From Sulfobacillus sp. (GTDB lineage Bacteria; Bacillota; Sulfobacillia; Sulfobacillales; Sulfobacillaceae): a DNA stretch of 64,000 nucleotides. Location: NCBI GenBank assembly GCA_027343695.1, contig DAHWKJ010000070.1, forward strand, positions 20,560 through 84,559. The letters run 5' to 3'. Under the pieces are notes generated by a model. The model searched no databases. It was not told where the DNA came from and saw only the letters and a program-made list of their open reading frames with translations. The position numbers and the translations under genes are program-made. Each line of letters starts with the position of its first letter. Position 1 is the stretch's first letter. This document shows, piece after piece, positions 1-9,746 of the stretch.

Positions 1-1929
1 ATGTTGCACAATCCAGTGATGTTTGTGGTCGAAGTCGGTACGGTGGTGGTCGCTTGGCTCGCCATTGTGGCCAAGACCGCTTCCGCACAGAACTACGACT
101 GGCTCGTCACCGTGATCTTATTTGTAACGCTGTTGTTTGCCACGTTCGCCGAAGCGTATGCCGAAGCCCGTGGTCGAGCGCAAGCAGATTTCTTGCGCCG
201 CACGAAATCATCGACACGCGCACGCCTACTACAAAAGGACGGCTCCACCATCATGGTGGAATCCTCGGAACTCGTGAAGGGCGCGCATATTGTGGTAGAA
301 GCCGGCGATACCCTACCGGGCGATGGCATGGTCATTGAGGGCGTGGGCTCGGTCGACGAATCGGCCATCACCGGTGAATCGGCCCCTGTCGTGAAATCCA
401 AAGAGGATGCGGTCACCGGGGGCACAGTTCTTCTCTCCGACCGATTGGTCGTAGAGATTACGGTGAATCCTGGGGAAACCTTCCTGGACCGCATGATTGC
501 CTTGGTGGAAGGAGCGTCGCGTCAAAAGACCCCCAACGAAATCTCCCTTTCGGCTTTACTTGGGGTGTTAACGCTGATCTTCGTCCTGGTGGTTGTTACC
601 CTGGTGCCCATTGCCAGCTACTTTGGCCCGCACGCCACCAACACCACCACCATGGTGGCCCTGTTGGTGTGTCTCATTCCGACCACCATCGGCGCCCTCT
701 TATCGGCCATTGGGATCGCCGGAATGAACCGCGTCTCTTTGCACAACGTGGTCGCCAAAAGCGGTCGGTCGGTGGAAGCGGCCGGAGACATCGATACCAT
801 CATCCTCGATAAAACAGGAACCATTACCATCGGCAATCGGATGGCAACAGAATTTCTTCCGGTACCTGGGGTCAGCTTAGAGACGTTAGCCGAAGCCGCC
901 CTCATCTCTTCTTTAGCCGATACCACCCCCGAAGGGCGCTCCGTGGTGGAATTAGCCCAAAAGGTGTTGAAAATGCCGGAGCTTCCTGAATACGAGGGAG
1001 AGCCGATACCATTTTCGGCCACCACGCGGATGAGCGGCATTGACTTACAAGATGGCAGAAAGGTCCGCAAAGGTGCCGTCAGTGCGATTTCTGCTATTAC
1101 CGAAAACACTCCTAAAGAATTGCAGGAACAAGCGGATATGGTGGCGCGCGATGGAGGAACACCCTTGGGCGTGGAAATCGACGGCAAGGCACTCGGTATC
1201 ATCCGCTTGAAAGACATCGTGAAAACCGGCTTGAAAGAACGCTTTGCCGAATTTCGCGCCATGGGGATCCGGACCGTAATGGCGACCGGAGACAATCGTA
1301 TCACGGCCAGTGTCATCGCGGCAGAGGCAGGTGTCGATGACTTTATTGCCGAGGCCAAACCCGAAGACAAAATCGAGCTCATCAAAAAAGAGCAGGCCGA
1401 GGGCAAATTGGTGGCGATGACCGGTGACGGTACTAACGACGCCCCCGCGCTCGCTCAAGCCGACGTGGGTCTTGCCATGAATAGCGGAACCATGGCCGCC
1501 AAAGAGGCCGGGAACATGATTGACCTCGAGTCTAATCCCACCAAACTTCTTGAAGTGGTGATGGTCGGTAAACAGCTCTTAATTACTCGGGGCTCGCTCA
1601 CCACATTTTCCATCGCCAACGACGTGGCGAAATACTTCGCCATTATCCCTGCCATGTTTGCCGCGGTACCCGCATTACATGTCTTGGGTGCGTTGAACAT
1701 CATGCAGTTAAAGACGCCCCACGGGGCCATCTTGTCGGCTCTAATCTTCAACGCGTTGATTATTCCGGCGTTGATCCCGTTCGCGATTCGCGGGGTGAAG
1801 TACCGCGCGGAGAGCGCGGACAAGATGCTCGGACGCAACATCTTCAATTGGGGTGTCTTAGGTGTCATCATCCCGTTCATTGGAATTTGGGGTATCGACC
1901 GGATACTCGGCCTGTTTGGTTTGGCGTAA
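1..1929 (+). CDS. kdpB: Potassium-transporting P-type ATPase, KdpB subunit (5' end outside window)
   Basis: Catalytic ATP-hydrolysing subunit of the KdpFABC high-affinity K+ uptake complex in the cytoplasmic membrane. The P-type ATPase landmarks are visible: TGES (about residue 124, actuator domain), the phosphorylation motif DKTGT (about residue 270) and TGDGTNDAP (about residue 475, hinge). Paired hydrophobic helices lie near the start, at about residues 185-245 and at the C-terminus. The frame is open from base 1. The phosphorylated Asp sits roughly 37 residues earlier than in E. coli KdpB, so about 35-40 N-terminal residues, and presumably kdpA, lie upstream of the window. kdpC follows after 18 bp, consistent with one operon. 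Confidence 0.96.
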   Translation: MLHNPVMFVVEVGTVVVAWLAIVAKTASAQNYDWLVTVILFVTLLFATFAEAYAEARGRAQADFLRRTKSSTRARLLQKDGSTIMVESSELVKGAHIVVEAGDTLPGDGMVIEGVGSVDESAITGESAPVVKSKEDAVTGGTVLLSDRLVVEITVNPGETFLDRMIALVEGASRQKTPNEISLSALLGVLTLIFVLVVVTLVPIASYFGPHATNTTTMVALLVCLIPTTIGALLSAIGIAGMNRVSLHNVVAKSGRSVEAAGDIDTIILDKTGTITIGNRMATEFLPVPGVSLETLAEAALISSLADTTPEGRSVVELAQKVLKMPELPEYEGEPIPFSATTRMSGIDLQDGRKVRKGAVSAISAITENTPKELQEQADMVARDGGTPLGVEIDGKALGIIRLKDIVKTGLKERFAEFRAMGIRTVMATGDNRITASVIAAEAGVDDFIAEAKPEDKIELIKKEQAEGKLVAMTGDGTNDAPALAQADVGLAMNSGTMAAKEAGNMIDLESNPTKLLEVVMVGKQLLITRGSLTTFSIANDVAKYFAIIPAMFAAVPALHVLGALNIMQLKTPHGAILSALIFNALIIPALIPFAIRGVKYRAESADKMLGRNIFNWGVLGVIIPFIGIWGIDRILGLFGLA

Positions 1930-1947
1930 GGGAAGGAGGAGAACGAT

Positions 1948-2523
1948 ATGAAGGTTTTACGCGCAGTGATCGGAGTGAGTGTGGGTCTTTGGATACTAGT
2001 CGGGCTCGCCTATCCCTTAGCTATGACGGGAATTAGTCAAATCCTCTTCCCGTATCAGGCCAACGGCAGCCAGATTAAGCTCAACGGTAAGGTGGTGGCG
2101 TCGGCCCACGTCGGTCAGTACTTTGACCAGGCACAATATTTTTGGGGTCGCCCGTCGGCCACGACTCCCCCTTATAACCCGATGGCTTCGACCCCCAGCA
2201 ACTTGGGTCCGACCAACAAGCTCTTGATCCAGCACATTAAAGCACGGGTTGCGTTGCTACTCAAAACCACTCCTGGCTTGACCGTAAATCAGATTCCCGC
2301 CAGCATGGTGGAAAGCTCAGGATCTGGTTTGGATCCAGACATTACGGTGCAATCCGCTTTGATCCAAATCCCTCGCATCGCCAAGGCTACCGGGATTAGC
2401 CGCAACACCTTAACTCACCTGGTGAATCAGCACATTATCGGCCCGCAACTCGGCATCTTCGGCCGGTCTCATGTGAACGTGGTCGACCTCAATCTGGCGG
2501 TGTTTAAGCTCTTACATCCTTAA
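1948..2523 (+). CDS. kdpC: Potassium-transporting ATPase KdpC subunit
   Basis: 191 aa, the usual KdpC length. It has one N-terminal membrane segment (about residues 8-30) followed by a periplasm-side domain carrying the family pattern YFWGRPSAT (about residues 68-76) and the DPDITVQSALIQ block (about residues 130-141), where KdpC proteins are most conserved. KdpC is the small subunit that assists ATP binding and assembly of KdpFABC. A strong ribosome binding site (GGAAGGAGGAG) lies just before the ATG. It directly follows kdpB and is followed by a strong hairpin, so kdpDE are probably transcribed separately or by read-through. Confidence 0.96.
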   Translation: MKVLRAVIGVSVGLWILVGLAYPLAMTGISQILFPYQANGSQIKLNGKVVASAHVGQYFDQAQYFWGRPSATTPPYNPMASTPSNLGPTNKLLIQHIKARVALLLKTTPGLTVNQIPASMVESSGSGLDPDITVQSALIQIPRIAKATGISRNTLTHLVNQHIIGPQLGIFGRSHVNVVDLNLAVFKLLHP

Positions 2524-2540
2524 CAATCGATTGCAACCGG

Positions 2541-2576
2541 CAAAGCGGGCCTCTGGCAACCAAGAGGCCCGCTTTG
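2541..2576 (+). terminator. Hairpin between kdpC and kdpD
   Basis: Perfect 14-bp stem, 2541-2554 with 2563-2576, with an 8-nt loop, starting 18 bp after the kdpC stop. There is no good T-run after it (GGTTCG follows), so it may be a weak or Rho-assisted terminator or an mRNA stabiliser separating the structural genes from the kdpDE regulators. Confidence 0.7.
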
Positions 2577-2734
2577 GTTCGATATTCGCCCCAAAGACAT
2601 GGTACACTGCTTGGCAAGACCCCTATATCTAGTCGCCCAAGGGAGGGCCCCAAATCGGATCGATAAAATATAGACCCCTCGAATTCAAGCGGAGAAGCCG
2701 TAACAAGTCTCGCACTTACACCCCGAAATGGCGC

Positions 2735-4300
2735 GTGGTGCAATCTCACTTAATGCCTTGGGTGGCCGTTACCACACCGACCGGCCCCGGCTCAAGTCTC
2801 GAGGTGCGCGCCTTTGTCGCTGCGACTCTCTTGGTCGGACTCCTCACTATCATTATGTGGGAACTGCGTCACATTTTCTTAATCGTCAATATTGCCCTTT
2901 TGTATCTGCTTCCCGTTTTAACCATTGCCCTGCGGTGGGGCATTTGGCCGGCCATCTATGCTGCAGGACTCGGTGTGTTGGCCTTTGATTATTTTTTTGT
3001 TCCCCCAGTTCTTAGCTACACCGTCGCGGATTTTCGCTATCTCATATCTTTTGCGGTGTTCTTGGCCGTGGCCGCATTGACCGCCAGTCTGGCCGGAACC
3101 TTACGCCGGCAGACTCACGATGCCTTACGCCGTGAATCTCTCACCTCATCCCTCTATGAATTGAGCCGGCAAATGGCCGCCGTACGGGATCTCGAGACAT
3201 TATTGGATGAAGTTGCCCAACATGTATCCCGTACCTTCGCAACCCCAGTCCCGGTCATGATTGCGTTGCCCGATGCCCATGACCAATTGCGGATTGCCGC
3301 GAGAACCCCGGTGATCGATCCTGGCTACCGGGTCAATGCCAATGTGTTGGATTGGGTCTATCATCACGGGGAGCAAGCCGGCTTTGGTGAAAACAAAAAT
3401 ACAGAGCTGCTTTATATTCCCCTCAAAACGGAAGACAAGGTGCACGGGGTTATGTGTATCGGCGAATATGGTCTCGGAACCGTGTTTAATCCAGAACAAT
3501 TGCGCGTCGTGGAGGCTCTAGCCGGTGTAGCTGCGGTGTCCATTGCTCGCATTCATTATGAGGAAGAAGCGAAACTGTCCCACTTGATGGCTGAATCTGA
3601 ACGACTTCGCACGGCGCTGTTAGACTCGATTTCCCACGAGTTAAGAACTCCCCTAGCCACCATCATCGGATCCGTGACAGGTCTCCTCGAAGGCATGGAT
3701 GTCCTGACTCTCCTGGATCAACGGGAGCTCTTAGTGACCATTCGAGAGGGTTCCATGCGGATGAATCGACTAATCACCAACTTATTGGGTATGGTTCGGC
3801 TAGAAAGTGGCATGCTGCGTTTGAATCGACAATCCAACGACATGGCTGACATGATTGGCGTCGCCCTGCGTCAAGTCCAGGATGCGCTCGCCCGGCGTCG
3901 CGTCGCGGTCAATATCCCCGACGATCTTCCTCCCATTAAGGTCGATGATGTATTAATCGATCAGGTGCTCACCAATCTCCTGAGCAATGCGATCAAATAT
4001 TCTCCAGACGGCAGTACCATTCGCATCGATGTCACATTTTCTGAGAGCACCATGACAGTGTCCCTACAGGATGAGGGAATCGGCATTCAGCCGCTGGAAG
4101 CCGAACGCCTGTTCGAGAAGTTTTACCGGTCACCAACGGCTCAACATATTCCCGGAACCGGATTAGGGCTGGCGATTTGTAAAGGGATTATCCTCGCCCA
4201 TGGAGGCACAATTAGTGCGAGACGGGGCAGTCCTCGTGGCACCGTCATGACCATTGAATTACCTTTGGAACACATACTCATAAAGGAGCAGGAATCATGA
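2735..4300 (+). CDS. kdpD: KdpD-type sensor histidine kinase lacking the N-terminal KdpD/Usp domains
   Basis: 521 aa against about 890 in E. coli KdpD. It begins directly at the four-helix DUF4118 membrane domain (about residues 25-125, with the FDYFFVPP motif near residue 87). A GAF-like domain follows (about 150-280), then HisKA with the phospho-acceptor His301 in SISHELRTP, then HATPase_c with N box (NLLSNAIKYS, about 412), DEGIGI and GTGLGLAI. The cytoplasmic KdpD sensor and universal-stress domains that normally precede the helices are absent. The frame closes at a TAG (2630-2632), leaving no room for them. Start is GTG; the alternative is the next GTG at 2738. The stop overlaps kdpE as ATGA, so translation is coupled. 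It phosphorylates KdpE to control kdp expression. Confidence 0.92.
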   Translation: MVQSHLMPWVAVTTPTGPGSSLEVRAFVAATLLVGLLTIIMWELRHIFLIVNIALLYLLPVLTIALRWGIWPAIYAAGLGVLAFDYFFVPPVLSYTVADFRYLISFAVFLAVAALTASLAGTLRRQTHDALRRESLTSSLYELSRQMAAVRDLETLLDEVAQHVSRTFATPVPVMIALPDAHDQLRIAARTPVIDPGYRVNANVLDWVYHHGEQAGFGENKNTELLYIPLKTEDKVHGVMCIGEYGLGTVFNPEQLRVVEALAGVAAVSIARIHYEEEAKLSHLMAESERLRTALLDSISHELRTPLATIIGSVTGLLEGMDVLTLLDQRELLVTIREGSMRMNRLITNLLGMVRLESGMLRLNRQSNDMADMIGVALRQVQDALARRRVAVNIPDDLPPIKVDDVLIDQVLTNLLSNAIKYSPDGSTIRIDVTFSESTMTVSLQDEGIGIQPLEAERLFEKFYRSPTAQHIPGTGLGLAICKGIILAHGGTISARRGSPRGTVMTIELPLEHILIKEQES

Positions 4301-4989
4301 TCGGAGCTAGAATTCTTATCGTGGACGACGAATCCCAAATTCGAAAACTCCTGACCGTCACCTTACAGGCACATGGGTATGCAACGGACGAAGCCTCCAA
4401 CGGGCACGAGGGACTAGTGATGGCCGAGCAACTGCGACCCGATCTCATTATATTAGACTTGAGCCTACCGGACATGAAGGGCACCAGCGTGTTAAGCCAG
4501 ATTCGAAGCTGGTCTAACGTCCCAGTCGTCATTCTTACGGTCCATGATGATGAAACTGACAAAGTGTTTGCATTAGACCACGGTGCCGATGACTATATAA
4601 CCAAGCCCTTTAGCATGGGCGAATTGATGGCACGCGTGCGCGTGGCCTTGCGTCATGTCGCCCAATCCCCCGAAGAGCCCGTGCTGACACTAGGCCATCT
4701 CAAAATCGACCTCATTCATCGTGTTGTGGAGCGGCAGGGAGAAACCGTCAAACTGACCCCGATCGAATACGACCTTTTGCGGGTCTTGGCGCTCAGCGCC
4801 GGACGCGTGATGACCCATCGACAATTACTCCGCCAAGTCTGGGGGGAGCAGAGTTATGAATCGGAAAGTCACTATTTACGCATCTACGTGGGACATCTAC
4901 GAAAAAAAATCGAAGACGATCCGACGCGTCCACGTCTTATCATCACCGAACCGGGGGTGGGTTACCGACTCCTCGCTCCCGAAAAATAA
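4297..4989 (+). CDS. kdpE: KdpE response regulator (OmpR family)
   Basis: 230 aa. Receiver domain (about 1-115) with the acidic pair near the start (VDDE), phospho-acceptor Asp54 in LIILDLSLPD, and Lys in the TKPF motif. The OmpR/PhoB winged-helix DNA-binding domain follows (about 130-226), with LTPIEYDLLR and the C-terminal GVGYRL signature. The ATG overlaps the kdpD stop by 4 bp. It is expected to activate the kdp operon at low K+ or high osmolarity. No terminator is obvious before the next gene. Confidence 0.95.
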   Translation: MIGARILIVDDESQIRKLLTVTLQAHGYATDEASNGHEGLVMAEQLRPDLIILDLSLPDMKGTSVLSQIRSWSNVPVVILTVHDDETDKVFALDHGADDYITKPFSMGELMARVRVALRHVAQSPEEPVLTLGHLKIDLIHRVVERQGETVKLTPIEYDLLRVLALSAGRVMTHRQLLRQVWGEQSYESESHYLRIYVGHLRKKIEDDPTRPRLIITEPGVGYRLLAPEK

Positions 4990-5079
4990 CGCCCTGCAGA
5001 AAGGACAATGTGGTCACTTCGACGAATGTTTCTTTCTCAAGCCGGGGATTATATGGCTCTGAAAGGATGATGAAAACCC

Positions 5080-6510
5080 ATGCCACAGTCATATGGACGC
5101 CTTATGAACAATCAAATCGGGTTTTGGCAGGTACTGTTCCAATCAGTCTCCCAAATGGGACCCGGATTATCTGCGGTGTCCGGGCTGACCGCGGCGGCTA
5201 GCTTCGCAGCCGGAGCCATGCCACTTGGGATCCTATTAGCATTAATTGCTTCGCTATTTGGCGCCAATACACTCATTCAGTTCTCCAAGAAAATTTCGAG
5301 CGCCGGGGGTTATTACACCTTCGTGGCGCAGGGGTCGGGAGCACGTACTGGCGTCTTCACCGGATGGATTTATCTCTTGTACCAGGGCGTTAACGCCCCC
5401 GCCATGATCTTGTTTTTTGGGTTTCTCATGCAGTCCATTCTCAACATGGGATTCAGGATGCATCTCCCGAGTTGGAGTTGGTGGCCTTTTGCCATGGTGG
5501 CCGCCCTATTTGTCTGGTACATCTCCGTAAAAGGGATCCGGCCATCACTCCAGTACTCCATGACTCTCGGTCTCATCGAGTTTGTGGTGTTCGTCATATT
5601 AGGCTTGGTCCTGATTGCTAAGGCCGGACCGCACAATTCGCTCATCCCATTTTCTCCAGGGGCCTCACCGACGGGGTGGTCCGGCATTGGCCTGGCCATG
5701 GTCTTCGGCCTCTTTTCGTTTGCTGGTTACGGTGCCGCCGCTCCTCTCGGGGAAGAGGCTAAGAATGCGAAAACCACAATAGCACGGGCCGTATTCATCG
5801 CGGTCCTCGTGGTCGGTCTTTATTATGTGTTTATTGGCTATGCGTCCACCGTAGGCTGGGGCATTCATAAGATGGGGAGCTATGCCTCCTTACCGTTACC
5901 GTTGATGACCATGGCCCAGCATACGCTTGGCTCCTTATGGTTTTGGCTCATCGCCGTATTAGTAATTAACGGGACATTAGCCTGCATTACCGCCATCCAT
6001 AACGCTCAGGTACGGGTGCTCTATGCCTTGGGCCGAGATCAGATTGTGGTACCCCATCGCATGGCAGAAACCCATGCCGTGTACCGATCGCCCCATCAGG
6101 CTATCCGGTTTCAATCCATCATCAGCATGACCATTGTCACCGTCGTGGGATTTTGGTTGGGGAGTTTTGCCGGTTTTGTGTTCCTCGGTGAACTCATGAC
6201 GCTCTCCACCCTTATCGTCCATATCATGGCCAACCTCTCCTTAACTCGTTACTATCGGAAGATTGGACAGTTCCGCTGGCTGGTACATGGCGTGTTTCCC
6301 GGAATCGCAACCTTGCTCTATCTCCTGCCGATTTATTTCACCCTGTTCCCGGTTCCCCCATTTCCAGACAATATTCCACCCTATCTCTTAATCGGATGGC
6401 TTATCGCTGGAGTTCTGTTGCTGTGGGGAATTTTTCGCAAACATCCGGATCGAATTCGCAACGCCGGGCTGATTACCGCCGACACCGATCACGAACGCGA
6501 TGCGGGTTAG
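5080..6510 (+). CDS. APC-superfamily amino acid permease
   Basis: 476 aa with about 12 hydrophobic segments and the APC N-terminal pattern: a glycine-rich helix 1, then a KKISSAGGYYTFV stretch (about residues 69-81) like the helix 2-3 region of amino acid/polyamine/organocation carriers. The GLFSFAGYGAAAPLGEEAKN block (about residues 210-229) matches the family's helix 6 substrate-binding region. Substrate cannot be assigned; amino-acid or amine uptake is likely. ATG at 5080 or 5104 could be the start; neither has a strong ribosome binding site. A clear terminator follows, so it is probably monocistronic. Confidence 0.85.
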   Translation: MPQSYGRLMNNQIGFWQVLFQSVSQMGPGLSAVSGLTAAASFAAGAMPLGILLALIASLFGANTLIQFSKKISSAGGYYTFVAQGSGARTGVFTGWIYLLYQGVNAPAMILFFGFLMQSILNMGFRMHLPSWSWWPFAMVAALFVWYISVKGIRPSLQYSMTLGLIEFVVFVILGLVLIAKAGPHNSLIPFSPGASPTGWSGIGLAMVFGLFSFAGYGAAAPLGEEAKNAKTTIARAVFIAVLVVGLYYVFIGYASTVGWGIHKMGSYASLPLPLMTMAQHTLGSLWFWLIAVLVINGTLACITAIHNAQVRVLYALGRDQIVVPHRMAETHAVYRSPHQAIRFQSIISMTIVTVVGFWLGSFAGFVFLGELMTLSTLIVHIMANLSLTRYYRKIGQFRWLVHGVFPGIATLLYLLPIYFTLFPVPPFPDNIPPYLLIGWLIAGVLLLWGIFRKHPDRIRNAGLITADTDHERDAG

Positions 6511-6512
6511 GG

Positions 6513-6552
6513 AGAAGGACGCCAGGCGCCATCGCAAGGCGTCCTTCTTTTA
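6513..6552 (+). terminator. Rho-independent terminator after the permease
   Basis: 11-bp stem (6513-6523 with 6539-6549), immediately followed by a T-rich tract, 3 bp after the permease stop codon. Confidence 0.85.
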
Positions 6553-6901
6553 GTGGGGATCCAAAGTGACACGCCGTATCCTAGTCGCATCGGCTAGGGT
6601 GGGACAGGGACCGTCCCCTGCATGGGGTGGTCGCGGATAACCTACACGCTGAGAATACCTCTGTCATTACCGTCTATCAGCCGGAGCCGATGGGATGCAA
6701 GTTTATGAACGCTCCCGACACCTAACCACCCGTACTCGCTGTAAAGCTCGCCTGTCAGGTTGAGGTGGAGGTTTCTCGAATCACTCCAATCTCCTCCCTG
6801 CAAGGCGATTTCGAGCGGCCGTCCCTCACTCTCGCATCGTTCGGCCACGCCCTGCTCCCAAGCCATGCGCCTTCGTAGCCCACCAAAATCCTGATACCCT
6901 T
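6553..6901. other. Intergenic region, no recognised gene
   Basis: About 350 bp between convergent genes. A 74-codon open frame on the minus strand (6642-6866) has no recognisable motif and no convincing ribosome binding site. A short GC-rich inverted repeat (about 6602-6620, GGGAC...GTCCC) is present. It could be a remnant of a lost gene. Confidence 0.3.
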
Positions 6902-7819
6902 TTATTGTAGAAAACTGCGACTAAGTTTGGCTACGAGACTGTAGAAGGTGTCGACCATATTCCCGACGTAAAGCTTTCCCGCTTGACTCACCAACTGATA
7001 AGCATCCCACTTGTCAAAATGATACTCATGAATCAGCCACTTCACGAGTTCGCTATACGCAATCCGAGCGGCATCTTCCATAGGGCGGGCGCTTCCCACC
7101 GTCATAATCTCAGTCGGGGAGATAATCCGGGGCCAGGCAATCGGGTGATTTTTTACCACCTCAAATGATAGCGTAATCTTGCCGGAAATCTCTAACGCCA
7201 CGCCACAAGCTTCTCCCTCGCCTTGGGCCACATGACAATCTCCCGTAGAAAAATATGCGCCGTCTACATTCACTGGAAAGCATGTCGTGTTGGGTGCTTT
7301 GACGTCGGGTACATCCATATTGCCCCCATGGGTAAAGGGGGTGAGTGCCGACAACGCTTCCAAATCGGGCGCCGTGCCCATGGTTCCCATAAAGGGGTGT
7401 GGGGTAATAGAAAACCGATCCGAATACGCGAATCGCCCATCGGACTGCTTTTTGTAAATCCATACCTTTTCCGGCAGGGGATCTTGTAATGTCGCCGTCA
7501 GAGTGGTCGCAGTGAGTCCTCCGAAGTTCGGAATCTGAGCACTGACGGCCCAATCTCGCGTCAGTTGAATATCATGAATGTGGACCATCAGCATGTCCCC
7601 AGTCTCGGCACCCTCAACATAGATGGGACCCGTCTGCGGATTTAAGTAATGACCCGCGACCTGACTCGGCAACTCCGTTTCCGATGTCACCCGTCCCTCA
7701 AAACAATCTTCGGTGTACAGCGCCACCACTTCCCCCGGCTTCACGTGAGCAATCGGTTCGTGGTACTTACCAAAAGTGTATGGATAAGGCTTAACCGGAT
7801 AAATCTCTCGCATGGACAC
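6902..7819 (-). CDS. Acetamidase/formamidase family protein
   Basis: 305 aa, the usual length for the FmdA_AmdA family of metal-dependent amidases that hydrolyse short-chain amides such as formamide or acetamide to ammonia and the acid. Family patterns visible: PIYVEGAETGDMLMVHIHDI (about residues 65-84), HPFMGTMGTAP (about 139-149), THGGNMD (about 163-169) and STGDCHVAQGEGE (about 191-203), the last holding acidic and His residues of the metal centre. It lies downstream of the ABC exporter genes on the same strand with only 16 bp between. The actual amide substrate is not known. Confidence 0.9.
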   Translation of the reverse strand: MSMREIYPVKPYPYTFGKYHEPIAHVKPGEVVALYTEDCFEGRVTSETELPSQVAGHYLNPQTGPIYVEGAETGDMLMVHIHDIQLTRDWAVSAQIPNFGGLTATTLTATLQDPLPEKVWIYKKQSDGRFAYSDRFSITPHPFMGTMGTAPDLEALSALTPFTHGGNMDVPDVKAPNTTCFPVNVDGAYFSTGDCHVAQGEGEACGVALEISGKITLSFEVVKNHPIAWPRIISPTEIMTVGSARPMEDAARIAYSELVKWLIHEYHFDKWDAYQLVSQAGKLYVGNMVDTFYSLVAKLSRSFLQ

Positions 7820-7835
7820 GCGCCTCCTCTGATAT

Positions 7836-8609
7836 TCAACCCGTCAATCTGCGCTTCAAAGTGCGGATCGGTAACCAACTAAATAGTGCCACGTACCCGA
7901 TAATCCACGCCACATCCCAGAGAAGACCGCCATATAAATGGCCGAGGACTAAGGCCCGTACAACGTTCACCACATGGAACAGCGGGGTTAGAATAATGAT
8001 ATCCCGTACCAGCAATGGTAACCGCGCAATCGGAAAAAACACGCCAGAAAACATAAACATCGGGGTAATCACGAGAGTGAAGTAATAAAAAAGCTGCTCG
8101 TGGTTCCGGGCCCGAGCCGCGACCAAGAGTGCCGGGCCGGAAAACATGATGCCCGTGACCACGAGCGGTAGCGGGACCAGCAAGGCCCACCAGGAGTGCA
8201 CCAACCCAAGGAGTAGTAGCACAAAGAGAAATACAGACCCATAGAGTAGGCTCCGAAATGCCTCCCAAAGATATTCTCCGGCGACAATTTGCGGCACCGT
8301 TAGCGGTGCGGTAATCATCGCCTGGTAAATACCATTTTCATTCAATCGGTCATAGGCCTCGAATGTCATATCAAAGGTAACGGCATTCATCGCCGTGACA
8401 GCTAATAGACCGGGTCCAATGAAATCAACAAAAGGCACACCCGCCATCGTAGCAACATACGCACCGAGACCAAATCCTAAGGCTAGTAAATTGGTTAAGG
8501 GTTCTCCAAAGTTCAACAGGATCGAACTTTTATAATATTTCACCCAGGCTAGGAAATTTCTTCGGAATACCATGAGGGCGCCGTGACTCCAGCGCTGATT
8601 GGCCGTCAT
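7836..8609 (-). CDS. ABC-2 type exporter permease (NodJ/DrrB-like)
   Basis: 257 aa with six hydrophobic segments and the ABC-2 membrane pattern. The conserved segment around PMFMFSGVFFPIARLP (about residues 185-200) is typical of NodJ-type permeases. It partners the ATPase encoded just upstream; the two reading frames overlap by 4 bp, so they are translationally coupled. Probable efflux of a lipophilic or glycolipid-like compound; the substrate is not inferable. The formamidase-family gene follows. Confidence 0.88.
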   Translation of the reverse strand: MTANQRWSHGALMVFRRNFLAWVKYYKSSILLNFGEPLTNLLALGFGLGAYVATMAGVPFVDFIGPGLLAVTAMNAVTFDMTFEAYDRLNENGIYQAMITAPLTVPQIVAGEYLWEAFRSLLYGSVFLFVLLLLGLVHSWWALLVPLPLVVTGIMFSGPALLVAARARNHEQLFYYFTLVITPMFMFSGVFFPIARLPLLVRDIIILTPLFHVVNVVRALVLGHLYGGLLWDVAWIIGYVALFSWLPIRTLKRRLTG

Positions 8610-9532
8610 TCTCGCAAATCCCTCCCTGTCAGTCGCAAAAAGACGTCTTCCAGGCTAGCCCGTCGCCGATAATATTGCGTGGGGAGCAATTTTTCTTCTT
8701 GAAGCCGAGCGATTACGGGATCCATGTCCGACGAAAATAACATCAGGCTGTCGCCCTGCCAGTCACTAACGACTTGCAGTAACTGGATACTGTCCACTAA
8801 AGATTGACCATAGCCGGGATCGCACTCGGCAATTTCCAAGCACTCGGTTCCCACCACGCGGTTAATCAAATCGCCCGGAGTCCCGCGTTCTAAGATAGTC
8901 CCATGATCAATCACCACCAAATCATCCGCCAGACGCTGCGCCTCATCCATGTAGTGCGTGGTTAAAAGGATCGTGACACCCTCTTGCTTTAACTCGCGGA
9001 TCTTGCGCCACACCAAGATCCGCGCTTGTGGATCGAGCCCTGTCGTCGGCTCGTCCAAGATCAAAAGACGCGGGCGTCCCATTAGAGCCCGAGCAATCAC
9101 AGCGCGGCGCCGCATGCCTCCAGATAAGGATCGGACTTGTTCACTCCCCTTTTCCTCTAGTTGTAAGAAGACCAACAGTTCTTGGGCTCGACTCTTCGCC
9201 TCCCGATAGCCCATCCCATAAAACCTACCATGCAATTCAACGTTTTCCCTCACCGTTAGGGAAGGATCCAAATAGTCTTCTTGTGATACCACCCCCAGTT
9301 GCCGCTTAATCGTGAGATTGCCCGGGTGTGCCTCATGGCCCAGCACGGTGAGGCGTCCTGATGACACTTCGGCCAAGCAGCAAATCATCCGGATCGTCGT
9401 CGATTTCCCGGCCCCATTAGGCCCTAAGAGTCCAAAACATGCGCCTTCCGACACCGAAAAGTCGATGCCGTGAACCGCTTCGAAGTCCCCGTAGCGTTTT
9501 ACTAAATGCTCTGCCTCAATCACCTGCGCCAC
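8606..9532 (-). CDS. ABC transporter ATP-binding protein (NodI/DrrA-like)
   Basis: 308 aa. Walker A GPNGAGKST (about residues 37-45), Q-loop near QEDY (about 84), ABC signature LSGGMRRR (about 135-142), Walker B LLILDEP (about 156-162) and the switch His in LTTHYMDEA (about 188-196). The C-terminal extension (about 225-308) is of the DrrA/NodI type, which often couples to the permease. First gene of a minus-strand cluster of ATPase, permease and formamidase-like protein. The ATG is preceded by a GAGG-type ribosome binding site around 9540-9546. Confidence 0.92.
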   Translation of the reverse strand: MAQVIEAEHLVKRYGDFEAVHGIDFSVSEGACFGLLGPNGAGKSTTIRMICCLAEVSSGRLTVLGHEAHPGNLTIKRQLGVVSQEDYLDPSLTVRENVELHGRFYGMGYREAKSRAQELLVFLQLEEKGSEQVRSLSGGMRRRAVIARALMGRPRLLILDEPTTGLDPQARILVWRKIRELKQEGVTILLTTHYMDEAQRLADDLVVIDHGTILERGTPGDLINRVVGTECLEIAECDPGYGQSLVDSIQLLQVVSDWQGDSLMLFSSDMDPVIARLQEEKLLPTQYYRRRASLEDVFLRLTGRDLRE

Positions 9533-9712
9533 CGATTAAACCTCCTCATTACCACCTCCTCAAGATAGCACAACCTTCGATGCTCTATGGAGGATTAATA
9601 TGCCAAAGTCTACGGGTCCCAATCATCTTAGCAGACAGATAAACCTCACAATATGTTATATATATCCTAATACACCTTACACGAAAGAGTATCACATTAA
9701 AAAAACATGACA

Positions 9713-9718
9713 TATAAT
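9713..9718 (+). promoter_or_regulatory. Probable -10 box (TATAAT) upstream of the HisA-like gene
   Basis: A consensus TATAAT in an AT-rich intergenic stretch. Transcription would start about 9725, placing a strong ribosome binding site (AAAAGGGGG, about 9731-9739) and a GTG codon at 9747 downstream. The -35 region is poor. This favours GTG 9747 over ATG 9717 as the start. Confidence 0.5.
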
Positions 9719-9746
9719 GAAACTAACATCAAAAAGGGGGTGCCTC

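Noticed and set aside
618..1406. 262-codon minus-strand frame opposite kdpB
   Set aside because: Antisense shadow of a strongly conserved gene; no ribosome binding site or family pattern.
6600..6660. Possible TPP-type riboswitch (CTGAGA motif)
   Set aside because: Only one short motif fits; the second conserved TPP element and a downstream thiamin gene are absent.
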